Below are positions 38,406 through 46,581 of a DNA stretch of 64,000 bases, piece after piece. Both the position numbers and the translations under genes were made by a program. The notes under the pieces were generated by a model that was not told the DNA's origin, made no database searches, and saw only the letters and a list, made by a program, of their open reading frames with translations. Position 1 is the first letter of the stretch. Each line of letters begins with the position of its first letter. This DNA is from J054 sp963850255 (GTDB lineage: Bacteria > Pseudomonadota > Gammaproteobacteria > Steroidobacterales > GCA-2729495), in assembly GCA_963850255.1 (NCBI GenBank), contig CAWKLL010000017.1, forward strand, positions 124,001 to 188,000, given 5' to 3'.

Positions 38406-39032
38406 GTGGATCGCCAGTTACTAGAAAGAATGATCGGTGCCACTGTGCTGGTCATTTTCCTTATCGTTATCGTGCCGGCGGTACTGACGGGTCCCGAGCA
38501 GGTGCCGGTGAATGATATCAGTCAGCCGATGGACGCGGATGGTATGCGCCAGGTGACCATTCGCCCGGATGGCGCAGTCGCGTCGCCGCCCGTGGCCCAG
38601 CCGCTGGAAACCGCGGATGCCAGCGACCCCGCAGCAACGCCGGTGCCGGTAGTAGTTCCGGAACCCCCGCCTGCGCCTAAACCGCAGCCCGCGCCGGAAC
38701 CCAAGCCAGAACCGAAACCTCTGCTCAAGCCGAAACCCGCTCCCAAACCGGCGCCCAAGCCCGTGGTCGAAAAAAGCGCGCAGCTAAAGGCCGGCTGGGT
38801 TGTCCAGTTGGGCAGTTTCTCAAGCAAGGCAAACGCCGAAGCATTGGCCAAGCGTGCCGTGCAGGCCGGCTTCGCCAGTTACCTGGTGCCGCTGGCACGT
38901 GACGGCAAGACACTTTATCGGGTCCGCGTCGGTCCGCCTGCCGCACAACGCAGCCAGGCTGAAAAGCTGGCCAGCAAACTAAAAGCCGCTGGCTATAGCG
39001 GCCAGGTAGCACGACAGGAAGCGGGCGGCTAG
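38406..39032 (+). CDS. dedD: DedD-like cell-division protein with SPOR domain
   Basis: Inner-membrane protein of about 208 residues. An N-terminal membrane helix (GATVLVIFLIVIVPAVL) is followed by a Pro/Lys-rich periplasmic spacer of repeated KP/PKP units and a C-terminal SPOR domain (GWVVQLGSFSSKANAEALAKR to LASKLKAAGYSG) that binds denuded septal glycans. The GTG at 38406 after AGGGG is preferred; a TTG at 38379 would extend it. Its position between folC and cvpA supports the DedD name. Confidence 0.9.
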   Translation: MDRQLLERMIGATVLVIFLIVIVPAVLTGPEQVPVNDISQPMDADGMRQVTIRPDGAVASPPVAQPLETADASDPAATPVPVVVPEPPPAPKPQPAPEPKPEPKPLLKPKPAPKPAPKPVVEKSAQLKAGWVVQLGSFSSKANAEALAKRAVQAGFASYLVPLARDGKTLYRVRVGPPAAQRSQAEKLASKLKAAGYSGQVARQEAGG

Positions 39033-39038
39033 ACGAAC

Positions 39039-39533
39039 ATGGGTTCCCTGGTGTGGATTGACTATGGCCTTGCCGGGCTGATTGTTCTATCGGCGCTGGT
39101 CGGTGTCTACCGGGGTTTCGTCAAGGAAGCACTATCACTGGCAGTATGGATATTGGCTATCTGGTTGGCCTGGAACTATGCGCCCGGCGCCGCCGACGGC
39201 TTGTCAGCCTGGATCGAAGACCCGGTTTTGCGCGTCTGGGCAGCGCGGGCAGGCGTGTTGGTGGGCGTGCTGGTGATCGGCGCGCTGGCGACCACCTTGG
39301 TGGGTTTCCTGATGGGGCATAGTGGTCTGACCGGAACTGATCGTTTGCTGGGGATGCTGTTCGGTGTCGGTCGCGGCGCAGTACTCGCTGCATTGGTGGT
39401 AATCGTTTTGCAATTCGCCGGATTTGATCAAGCAGCTTGGTGGCAGGAATCTAAGCTGATACCTTATGCCGCGCCCATCGCCGAGAAGCTACGCGACGCT
39501 GCCGCGGAAGGCGTCGATAAACTTGCAGCCTGA
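39039..39533 (+). CDS. cvpA: CvpA family inner-membrane protein
   Basis: A 164-residue protein with four hydrophobic segments: DYGLAGLIVLSALVGVYRGF, LAVWILAIWLAWN, AGVLVGVLVIGALATTLVGF and GAVLAALVVIVLQFAGF. This is the CvpA family (colicin V production, linked to envelope homeostasis). It lies 6 bp after dedD and just before purF, the conserved order. Confidence 0.92.
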   Translation: MGSLVWIDYGLAGLIVLSALVGVYRGFVKEALSLAVWILAIWLAWNYAPGAADGLSAWIEDPVLRVWAARAGVLVGVLVIGALATTLVGFLMGHSGLTGTDRLLGMLFGVGRGAVLAALVVIVLQFAGFDQAAWWQESKLIPYAAPIAEKLRDAAAEGVDKLAA

Positions 39534-39590
39534 CTCAGTGGCCCCCATATACGGTTGTCCCGGTGCCGTAAACAGGCAGGAGTAGACAGC

Positions 39591-41153
39591 GTGTGCGGAA
39601 TTGTCGGAATCGTTAGCCATCAGCCTGTCAATCAGGCGATTTACGATGCGTTGACGGTGCTTCAGCATCGCGGCCAGGATGCCGCGGGTATCGCTACCTA
39701 CGAAGACGGTCTGTTGTGCACTCGCAAGAGCAACGGGCTGGTTCGCGATGTTTTTCATCAGCGTCACATGGTCCACTTGCGCGGCAATGCTGGCATCGGT
39801 CACGTGCGATATCCCACGGCCGGCTGGTCCAGTTCCTCCGAATCTCAGCCCTTTTATGTGAATTCCCCTTACGGCATTAGCCTGGCGCATAACGGCAATC
39901 TGACCAACGCGGCTGAACTGAAACAGCAGCTGGTCAACCAGGACCGCCGGCATTTGAATACGGGTTCCGATACCGAGGTGCTGCTGAATGTGTTTGCCGA
40001 TGAACTGCAGCGACAAGATTCAGGGGCTTTGACCCCCGAATCTATATTTGCCGCGGTGGAAGGCGTGCACGCCAGGTGCCGCGGCGGCTATGCCGTGGTG
40101 GCCTTAATTATTGGCCACGGTGTTGTGGCGTTCCGAGATCCGCACGGCATTCGCCCGGTGGTTTTGGGTAAACGTGAAACGGCTGAAGGGGTCGAGCACA
40201 TGGTGGCATCCGAAAGCGTTGCTATCGATGCGCTCGGCTTTGATCTGCTGCGCGACATAGCGCCCGCCGAAGCGGTGTTTATTGGCGATGATGGCAGCCT
40301 GCACAGTCGGCAGTGTGGTGAAGCGAAAGGCTATACGCCGTGCATTTTCGAGCATGTTTATTTCGCCCGGCCCGATTCGATTATTGACCGGATTTCGGTC
40401 TACAAGGCTCGCTTGCGAATGGGCGAGGCATTGGCCAACAAGATTCTGCGTGAGCAGCCGCATCATGATATCGATGTCGTTATCCCGATTCCGGACTCCA
40501 GCCGCACCAGCGCTCTGGAACTGGCTAACCGGCTGCGGGTGAAGTATCGCGAAGGTTTCGTGAAAAATCGCTACATCGGGCGCACCTTCATCATGCCTGG
40601 TCAGGAAATGCGCAAGAAGTCGGTGCGCAGCAAACTCAATGCGATCGATCTGGAGTTTCGCGGCAAAGCCGTATTGCTGGTTGATGATTCCATTGTGCGC
40701 GGCACTACGTCCCGGCAAATCATCGAGATGGCCAGAGAGGCCGGTGCTCGCAAGGTTTACTTCGCTTCCGCCTCACCGCCGGTGCGCTACCCGAATGTGT
40801 ATGGCATCGATATGCCAGCGGCCAGTGAATTGGTAGCCGCGGGGCGCAGCGAAGCTGAGATAGCCAAGCAGATAGGCGCTGACTGGCTGATTTATCAGGA
40901 TATTGCTGATCTTATTGCCGCTGTTCGCTACGATAATGCTGCCATCGATGATTTTGATGCCTCATGCTTTTCGGGCATCTATGTCACCGGTGATGTAACG
41001 AAAGAGTATCTGCAGCGACTGCAACTCGAGCGCTCCGACCTGGCCAAGAGCGAGCGCGAACTGTTGCGTCGACGACTCGAGGGCGAAGGCGGTTCATTTG
41101 GCAATGATGGCAGTGATGACTTTGAACAGAATGCGCAGGCCGGTGCCGCGTGA
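39591..41153 (+). CDS. purF: Amidophosphoribosyltransferase
   Basis: First committed purine step: PRPP plus glutamine to phosphoribosylamine. The GTG at 39591 is chosen because it places Cys at position 2 (VCGIVGIVSHQP, Cys1 after Met removal), the required N-terminal nucleophile, with AGGAG upstream. It has 520 residues. The PRPP-binding motif VLLVDDSIVRGTTSRQII is intact. It ends the accD-purF run. Confidence 0.97.
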   Translation: MCGIVGIVSHQPVNQAIYDALTVLQHRGQDAAGIATYEDGLLCTRKSNGLVRDVFHQRHMVHLRGNAGIGHVRYPTAGWSSSSESQPFYVNSPYGISLAHNGNLTNAAELKQQLVNQDRRHLNTGSDTEVLLNVFADELQRQDSGALTPESIFAAVEGVHARCRGGYAVVALIIGHGVVAFRDPHGIRPVVLGKRETAEGVEHMVASESVAIDALGFDLLRDIAPAEAVFIGDDGSLHSRQCGEAKGYTPCIFEHVYFARPDSIIDRISVYKARLRMGEALANKILREQPHHDIDVVIPIPDSSRTSALELANRLRVKYREGFVKNRYIGRTFIMPGQEMRKKSVRSKLNAIDLEFRGKAVLLVDDSIVRGTTSRQIIEMAREAGARKVYFASASPPVRYPNVYGIDMPAASELVAAGRSEAEIAKQIGADWLIYQDIADLIAAVRYDNAAIDDFDASCFSGIYVTGDVTKEYLQRLQLERSDLAKSERELLRRRLEGEGGSFGNDGSDDFEQNAQAGAA

Positions 41154-41180
41154 TGCGATTTGCTCAGGCCGGCCAGATCT

Positions 41181-42536
41181 ATGCTGAAAACACCCGGCCG
41201 TAAAATATTTGTTATCGATGACAGCGCCGATTACCGGGCGCTGATCGGTCACCACATTACAACGCACTGGGTCGATGCCGTGGTGCGTGAGTACGATCCG
41301 ATTTTTTCTGGCCGCTTACCGGAAAGTTTTTCCGGCGCCGGCAACGACCTGGTCCTGTTGGGTCATCCGGCCGGCGGCGTCGATTGCCTCGACTGGCTTC
41401 GACAATTTCGCCGGGTTCCCGTGTTCCCGCCAGTGATCGTTATTGGCAACGGTGAGGAACGCCACATTGTCGAGGCGATGCAGGCTGGAGCGGCCGATTA
41501 TCTTTCCAAGAGCCGATTGACGCATTCGCGTCTGATCGAGGTGATGGAGTCGGTACTGAATGCCGAAAATCAGGTTAGCCTGGCCGATGCGGGTTTGCCG
41601 AGCCTGAAGGGCTATCAAGTCGAGACACAGCTTTCCGGCAATGAGATATCGGCTGTATATCTATGTCGCGATGAGGCTCGCGCAAACCAGGTTGTATTGA
41701 AAGTGCTGCGCCAGATGCCCGACTCCGGCAGCGAAACAGCTTTCGATCGTTTTTTGCGCGAGTACGAATTGATTGCCAGTCTCGAGCACCCCAACATCGT
41801 GCATATCCTGGATCTTGGTATCGCTGACGATCATGCCTACATAGCCATGGAGTATTGCGGCAGCGGAAGCCTGAAGCGCCGCATTTTGGCCGGCCTCAAT
41901 CCGGAACTGGCCTATCGATACATGCGCAAGATTGCTGAAGCACTGGGCTGTCTGCATCGCGTCGGCATCATGCATCGAGATCTCAAGCCGACCAACGTAA
42001 TGTTCCGCGATGACGGTAGCCTGGTGCTTATCGATTTTGGCCTGGCGCGTGAGGCGCAATTAAAGTCGGAGATTACCGGTACCGGGGAAATATTTGGCAC
42101 GCCGTACTATATGAGTCCTGAGCAGGGTCACGGTGCCCCGGTGGATCAGCGCGGTGATCTCTATAGCTTGGGGATTATTTTCTACGAGATGCTGACAGGT
42201 CAGAAACCCTTTGATGCCGATACCCCGATGGCGATGATTATCCGTCATCGCCACGCGCCCATTCCAAGACTGCCGGAAGCGCTTGCCCAGTATCAGCCGG
42301 CCATTGATCGTCTGTTAGCCAAGGATGCCGAAAGCCGCTTTCAGAACGTCGACGAGCTGTTGGCGTGGCGACCCGAGGCTGGCGCACCGGCTGTGGCTCA
42401 GGGGAAGGTCAGGGGTAGGACAGGGAGGCCAGTTCCGGGCCCTGTTCGTTCCAGCGCAGAACACTGGCCTGCTCGTACCAGGCGCCGAGCACTATGCGGC
42501 GAACGGCCTGACCATCCAGCGTCAGCTTGTGGATAG
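41181..42536 (+). CDS. Pseudo-receiver / Ser-Thr protein kinase fusion
   Basis: About 450 residues. Residues 5-130 look like a response-regulator receiver: acidic pair D13-D14 and Lys110 are present, but the phospho-acceptor position is Gly61 (DLVLLGHPAGG), so it should not be phosphorylated. A Hanks kinase follows (about 145-420) with VVLK (Lys174), HRDLKPTN (265-272) and DFG (285-287), yet its glycine loop is degenerate (LSGNEISAVYL). The last ~40 residues read antisense through lpxH and lack family character. In another frame a TAG lies near 42418, so a frameshift near 42,390 is possible. It follows purF. Confidence 0.82.
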   Translation: MLKTPGRKIFVIDDSADYRALIGHHITTHWVDAVVREYDPIFSGRLPESFSGAGNDLVLLGHPAGGVDCLDWLRQFRRVPVFPPVIVIGNGEERHIVEAMQAGAADYLSKSRLTHSRLIEVMESVLNAENQVSLADAGLPSLKGYQVETQLSGNEISAVYLCRDEARANQVVLKVLRQMPDSGSETAFDRFLREYELIASLEHPNIVHILDLGIADDHAYIAMEYCGSGSLKRRILAGLNPELAYRYMRKIAEALGCLHRVGIMHRDLKPTNVMFRDDGSLVLIDFGLAREAQLKSEITGTGEIFGTPYYMSPEQGHGAPVDQRGDLYSLGIIFYEMLTGQKPFDADTPMAMIIRHRHAPIPRLPEALAQYQPAIDRLLAKDAESRFQNVDELLAWRPEAGAPAVAQGKVRGRTGRPVPGPVRSSAEHWPARTRRRALCGERPDHPASACG

Positions 42537-43134
42537 CCGGGCGGTGAGTGTGACCATGAATCATGAGTCTTACCTGGTGCGCACGCATGGTTGCTTCGAC
42601 GGCCTGCGGATTGACGTCGAGAATGACCGGCGGCTTTTGGTTAATCGCCGACTGACTGGCGCCGCGCAAACGTCTCGCAACGGCTCTCTGGGCGACGCCG
42701 GGAAGGGCGCGAAATACGGCTTGCAGGCTGCCTGAGCGCAGCACGCGGCGCAGGCGCTGATAGCTTACATCGTCCGTGCATAATTCGTCGCCATGCAATA
42801 GCAGGGCTTTTTCGCCGTAAAGATCAATTACATGTTGTGGTGGCTGGATCTCTATCCCCGTCGACGCAGCAAAGCGCGCATCGATCAGGAAGTCGCGATT
42901 GCCGTGTGTGAATGCGCAGCTACCACCCGCGGCGCTGAAATCGCGAAGCGCCTGTACGACACTCTGCTGATGAGCGTTGCCAGGTTCGTTGCCGAACCAG
43001 ACTTCAAACAAATCACCGAGGATATACAGGCGCTCCGCCTGGCGGGCTTCGCCGGCGAGAAAATCTCTAAAACAGGCGGTAACTTCTGGTCGTGAGGCGT
43101 CGAGATGCAGATCAGAAATAAACAGTACAGTCAT
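42409..43134 (-). CDS. lpxH: UDP-2,3-diacylglucosamine diphosphatase
   Basis: Cleaves UDP-2,3-diacylglucosamine to lipid X in lipid A synthesis. It has 241 residues of calcineurin-like fold: FISDLHLD, LGDLFEVW, GNRDFL, LLHGDELCTDD and HGHTHRP supply the metal ligands. Its ATG overlaps the end of the upstream cyclophilin gene (ATGA). Its 3' end overlaps the convergent kinase frame by 128 bp. Confidence 0.96.
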   Translation of the reverse strand: MTVLFISDLHLDASRPEVTACFRDFLAGEARQAERLYILGDLFEVWFGNEPGNAHQQSVVQALRDFSAAGGSCAFTHGNRDFLIDARFAASTGIEIQPPQHVIDLYGEKALLLHGDELCTDDVSYQRLRRVLRSGSLQAVFRALPGVAQRAVARRLRGASQSAINQKPPVILDVNPQAVEATMRAHQVRLMIHGHTHRPAIHKLTLDGQAVRRIVLGAWYEQASVLRWNEQGPELASLSYP

Positions 43135-43706
43135 TCATTGTCGCCGGACTGCACCACTACAGCACTTTCGACGATTACCGGCGCGGCAGGCAAATTCTGA
43201 AATCCTCCCTGCGGACTGGTCGGGCGGTAGCCGATGTCATCGACAACGTCTACGCCGTCTACCACCTCGCCGAATACCGCATAGCCCCAACGCGTTGCCT
43301 TAGGGTCAAGTTCCAGGTTGTTGGCCAGATTGATATAGAACTGCGAGTCCGCCGTATGTGGATCGCCGGTTCGGGCCATAGCGACAGTCAGGCGTCGGTT
43401 GGTCAGGCCGTTGCCAGATTCGTTCTGAACCGGTTCCCCCGTCTTTTTAGCAGTCAGATCAGCGGTATAACCACCACCCTGAATGACGAAGCCGGGAATA
43501 ACGCGATGAAATATTGTCCCGGTATAAAAACCGTCATTCACGTACTGCAGGAAATTGGCTACCGTGAGCGGTGCGCGTGTGTCATCCAGCTCTATGGTGA
43601 AATTACCAGCGGTGGTTTCGAACCTGACCTTGGGGAAGTCCGCTGCCAGGCCCGGCATAGAAGCCAACAACAGGCAGCTAATGATTACTCTCAAGCAACT
43701 ATTCAT
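43131..43706 (-). CDS. Periplasmic peptidyl-prolyl cis-trans isomerase, cyclophilin type
   Basis: A 191-residue protein. A signal peptide (MNSCLRVIISCLLLASMPGLAA) is followed by a cyclophilin domain: FHRVIPGFVIQGGG, MARTGDPHTADSQFYINL and VFGEVVDGVDVVD. The start 43706 has GGAG upstream; a longer frame to 43736 is less likely. It resembles PpiA rather than cytoplasmic PpiB because of the signal peptide. It is upstream of lpxH and downstream of folD on the same strand. Confidence 0.93.
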   Translation of the reverse strand: MNSCLRVIISCLLLASMPGLAADFPKVRFETTAGNFTIELDDTRAPLTVANFLQYVNDGFYTGTIFHRVIPGFVIQGGGYTADLTAKKTGEPVQNESGNGLTNRRLTVAMARTGDPHTADSQFYINLANNLELDPKATRWGYAVFGEVVDGVDVVDDIGYRPTSPQGGFQNLPAAPVIVESAVVVQSGDNE

Positions 43707-43742
43707 TGATTTCTTTCTCCGTTCGAATGCCGGCAATGGCGC

Positions 43743-44630
43743 TCAATCCTCTCGGCCGGGCAGGCCGACCTGCAGCAATTCCTGCCCATGCACGGCTGCC
43801 GCCAGGGTATTTTCCATTAGCATAGCGACGGTCATGGGCCCAACGCCACCGGGCACGGGTGTGATCCAGGCGGCCCGCTTGGCCGCCGCGGCAAAGCCTA
43901 TATCGCCTTTTAACGTGCCATCGGCGAGGCGGTTAATGCCCACGTCAATGACTACGGCACCGGGTTTGACCCATTCTCCGGGGACCAGTTCCGGCTTGCC
44001 CACGGCCACGACGAGGATTTCGGCGGCCGCGACATGGGTACGCAAATCCCGGGTAAAGCGATGGCAGATCGTCACGGTGGCACCCGCCAGCAGCAATTCC
44101 AGCGCCAGCGGTCTACCGACATGATTGGAAGCGCCAACCACGACGGCATGCTGGCCCTTGGGATCGATGCCGATTCGCTCCAGCAGGGTCATTACTCCGT
44201 AGGGCGTGCAGGGGCGCAGCGCGGGTATTCGCTGCGACAGTCGCCCGACGGTATAGGGGTGAAACCCGTCCACATCCTTGACCGGCAAAATGCGCTCGAT
44301 TACCGCGGTTTCGCTGATATGCGCGGGCAGTGGCAACTGCACCAGGATGCCATCGATGCTGTCGTCGTCATTCAAGGCGTCGATCAGCGAGAGCAAATCT
44401 GCTTGCGGGGTATCCGCGGGCAGATCGTGGGCCACGGAGATTATCCCGGCTTCTTCGCAGGCGCGTCGCTTGTTGCGGACATAGATTTGTGAGGCTGGGT
44501 CTGAGCCCACCAGCACCACCGCCAGGCCCGGCGCGCGCTGGCCCTGGCCCACCCGATCGTCAACGCGTTCGCGCACTTCGGCGCGAATGCTGGCTGCGAT
44601 GGCCTTGCCGTCGATAAGTTGTGCTGCCAT
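43743..44630 (-). CDS. folD: Methylenetetrahydrofolate dehydrogenase/cyclohydrolase
   Basis: NADP-dependent interconversion of 5,10-methylene- to 10-formyl-tetrahydrofolate. It has 295 residues from ATG 44630. SQIYVRNKRRACEEAGI holds the catalytic Tyr/Lys; VVGASNHVGRPLALELL binds NADP (an Asn replaces the common Arg/Ser in GRSxxVG); PVPGGVGPMTVAML ends the domain. A further 58-residue upstream extension is rejected. Confidence 0.96.
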   Translation of the reverse strand: MAAQLIDGKAIAASIRAEVRERVDDRVGQGQRAPGLAVVLVGSDPASQIYVRNKRRACEEAGIISVAHDLPADTPQADLLSLIDALNDDDSIDGILVQLPLPAHISETAVIERILPVKDVDGFHPYTVGRLSQRIPALRPCTPYGVMTLLERIGIDPKGQHAVVVGASNHVGRPLALELLLAGATVTICHRFTRDLRTHVAAAEILVVAVGKPELVPGEWVKPGAVVIDVGINRLADGTLKGDIGFAAAAKRAAWITPVPGGVGPMTVAMLMENTLAAAVHGQELLQVGLPGRED

Positions 44631-44715
44631 CGCTGGGTAATAGCTACCTGTGGACCGAGGCGGGCAACATACCAGAGGGCCCGCTGCGAGCGAAGCCCTG
44701 GCCACCGGTCGCGCG

Positions 44716-44744
44716 TTGACGGGCCGCGGGCCGCCACCTATTAT
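44716..44744 (+). promoter_or_regulatory. Stable-RNA promoter of the tRNA-Pro/Arg/His/Lys cluster
   Basis: TTGACG (44716-44721), 17 bp, TATTAT (44739-44744), followed by a GC-rich discriminator (CCTGCGCC), the pattern expected for stringently controlled stable RNA. A second -10-like TATAAT at 44765-44770 has no good -35. Confidence 0.65.
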
Positions 44745-44796
44745 CCTGCGCCGCGTGCGGGGGCTATAATTAGCGCCGTAAACGGCAGACCAGCGT

Positions 44797-44873
44797 CGGG
44801 GCATGGCGCAGCCTGGTAGCGCATCTGCTTTGGGAGCAGAGGGTCGGCGGTTCGAATCCGTCTGCCCCGACCA
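44797..44873 (+). tRNA. tRNA-Pro (anticodon TGG)
   Basis: 77 nt including encoded CCA. Acceptor CGGGGCA pairs with TGCCCCG; anticodon loop TTTGGGA on a TCTGC/GCAGA stem; T-arm GGTTCGAATCC. First of a four-tRNA cluster. Confidence 0.96.
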
Positions 44874-44921
44874 ATTTCTGCTTGGGCTTGAGCCTTGGGC
44901 GGCTGTCTGTTTAAGAAGCTA

Positions 44922-44998
44922 GCGCCTGTAGCTCAACCGGATAGAGCACCGGCCTTCTAAGCCGGGGGTTGCAGGTTCGAGTCCTGCCAGGCGCGCCA
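44922..44998 (+). tRNA. tRNA-Arg (anticodon TCT)
   Basis: 77 nt with encoded CCA. Acceptor GCGCCTG/CAGGCGC; anticodon stem CCGGC/GCCGG with loop CTTCTAA; T-arm GGTTCGAGTCC. Confidence 0.95.
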
Positions 44999-45038
44999 TC
45001 GACAACGATGGCGGGGATTTTTTAGCACAGTGTGCAAC

Positions 45039-45115
45039 GGTGGGTGTAGCTCAGTTGGTAGAGCCCCGGATTGTGATTCCGGTCGTCGTGGGTTCGAGTC
45101 CCATCATCCACCCCA
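45039..45115 (+). tRNA. tRNA-His (anticodon GTG)
   Basis: 77 nt counting the encoded G(-1) that is the histidine identity element, facing C73. Acceptor GTGGGTG/CATCCAC; anticodon stem CCGGA/TCCGG with loop TTGTGAT; CCA encoded. Confidence 0.96.
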
Positions 45116-45181
45116 TACTCTATGTCGCGCAGGGCGACGGCGGCGCGTTAGCTCCATGGTCCTTGCGGGGCCTGTTGAAAA

Positions 45182-45195
45182 TACGCTTAAGCGTA
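45182..45195. repeat. 14-bp perfect palindrome in the tRNA-His/tRNA-Lys spacer
   Basis: TACGCTTAAGCGTA is its own reverse complement and lies in an AT-rich patch (about 45175-45215) of an otherwise GC-rich spacer. It might be a protein-binding site or a remnant hairpin; the function is unknown. Confidence 0.45.
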
Positions 45196-45262
45196 AAAGA
45201 TTTAGAAAACATATAGTTGCGAAGCTATCCTGTCTTGAAAAGACGGTGTTAGGACGGCGAAT

Positions 45263-45338
45263 GGGCCTTTAGCTCAGTTGGTAGAGCAGGAGACTCTTAA
45301 TCTCTTGGTCCGGGGTTCGAGCCCCCGAGGGCCCACCA
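45263..45338 (+). tRNA. tRNA-Lys (anticodon CTT)
   Basis: 76 nt with encoded CCA and A73. Acceptor GGGCCTT/AGGGCCC; anticodon loop CTCTTAA gives CTT; T-arm GGTTCGAGCC. It is separated from tRNA-His by a 147-bp spacer. Confidence 0.93.
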
Positions 45339-45457
45339 TTCCCGCCGCAGGCAACGCAAGACAGGCTTGGCTTTCGGCGTGTTCAGCTAAAGTGTAGTCG
45401 TCGTTTACACGCCTGAATCTGGCTTTATTTTAGAGACTCTCTATTTGGATGCCGACT

Positions 45458-46087
45458 ATGTCTAGAACCCGAATCCTGTTTTCGCTCGGTTTAGCGCTGA
45501 CAACGGCTATGCTGATCAACGCCTGTGCCAGTGACAGCGCAGCGTCCAGGGGCGCTGCCCAAGGTGCCAAGACGGGCGCAATTTCCGGAGCTGTTGGCAG
45601 CATGGTTGGTGCGCTGGTATTCGGCGGAGATATTGTCGATGCGGGGCTGCGCGGGGCCGTTTACGGCGGCGCTGCCGGTGCGACTGCCGGCGCGATGATC
45701 GGTTCCAGCCAGGACAAGGCGGCTGAAGAGCGACGTCAGGCGGCGCAGCGAGATAAGGCAGCCGAACTGCGCAAGGAGCTCGGTGATGATGCGTTCAACG
45801 GCGTAGTGGCGCTGGCTGAGTGCAAGTACCCGGTTGCCATGGTCAATGCCGAGGTGGCCCAACAGTCCGAGAAAAAGGATTTCCGGCTGGCCGGGCTTTG
45901 GGTGGAAACCCTGGTGCTGGCTGATCAGCGTCGCGAGAGCGAGGCGCGTGAGCGCTTGCCGCAGATTGTCAAAGAAGATCGTAAGCTAAAGTCTAATGAA
46001 CAGGCGGAAGCCATGATGCGCGATGCGCTAACGGAGTTGGGAAAGATCCGCCGGGAAAACGGTCTGCCGGCTATTTGCGAGTCCTGA
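45458..46087 (+). CDS. Glycine-zipper lipoprotein, unknown function
   Basis: About 209 residues. The signal peptide ends in a lipobox (LINAC), so it is probably an outer-membrane lipoprotein. It then has a glycine-zipper stretch rich in GxxxG/AxxxG (GAKTGAISGAVGSMVGALV and GAVYGGAAGATAGAMIGSS), as in SlyB/OmpA-like glycine-zipper proteins. A Lys/Glu-rich helical C-terminal half follows, with one Cys pair (AECKYP and PAICES). ATG 45449 is an alternative start. It begins the accessory block between tRNA-Lys and tRNA-Leu. Confidence 0.75.
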   Translation: MSRTRILFSLGLALTTAMLINACASDSAASRGAAQGAKTGAISGAVGSMVGALVFGGDIVDAGLRGAVYGGAAGATAGAMIGSSQDKAAEERRQAAQRDKAAELRKELGDDAFNGVVALAECKYPVAMVNAEVAQQSEKKDFRLAGLWVETLVLADQRRESEARERLPQIVKEDRKLKSNEQAEAMMRDALTELGKIRRENGLPAICES

Positions 46088-46101
46088 ACCTTGTCGAGTC
46101 C

Positions 46102-46124
46102 GGCGCTTGCGCCTAGTTTTTTTT
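46102..46124 (+). terminator. Weak intrinsic terminator candidate after the lipoprotein gene
   Basis: A short GGCG-cttg-GCC type hairpin (GGCGCTTGCGCC) is followed after TAG by eight Ts. The short stem makes read-through to the cytochrome gene likely. Confidence 0.4.
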
Positions 46125-46135
46125 AGAGAGCCAAG

Positions 46136-46561
46136 ATGAAATCACGACGCCGTTCTTTCCCTGCAGCCGCGATTCTAGGCCTTGCCCTGTTGCTGGCGTG
46201 CCCGATGGCCCTGGCGCAGGCCATTGATGAATATTCTGGGGTCGAGACATTCATGCGCTTTTGTGCCAGCTGTCACGGTGCAACGGGCGAGGGTAACGGT
46301 CCGGTGGCCGGTGCCCTGCCGATCCAGGTGCCGAACCTGACCCGGCTGCGCGCTCGCGACGGTGACAAATTCAGTGAGGATGTCCTGCGCAAGATCATTG
46401 ACGGTCGCGAACCCGTAATTATCCATGGCACGCGCTATATGCCGGTCTGGGGCTATGAGTTCTGGGTCGAGGAGGGGGCGGACGAGCCAGCTCGCGAGCG
46501 CGTCGACACGATCGTCGCCAACCTGATCGATTACATCAGTTCGATCCAGCAAAAGCCTTAA
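46136..46561 (+). CDS. Periplasmic class I c-type cytochrome
   Basis: A 141-residue protein with a signal peptide ending near ALAQA, one haem site CASCH (residues 43-47) and a likely Met ligand in TRYMPVWGYEFW. It is a single-haem electron carrier of the cytochrome c/cbb3-subunit-like type. It lies between the glycine-zipper lipoprotein and a convergent secreted protein; the redox partner is unknown. Confidence 0.88.
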   Translation: MKSRRRSFPAAAILGLALLLACPMALAQAIDEYSGVETFMRFCASCHGATGEGNGPVAGALPIQVPNLTRLRARDGDKFSEDVLRKIIDGREPVIIHGTRYMPVWGYEFWVEEGADEPARERVDTIVANLIDYISSIQQKP

Positions 46562-46581
46562 GCAAGCGTGAGCCGGCTGAA

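Noticed and set aside
45030..45272. Apparent 80-codon protein across tRNA-His
   Set aside because: It reads through the tRNA gene and spacer; no ribosome-binding site or protein character.
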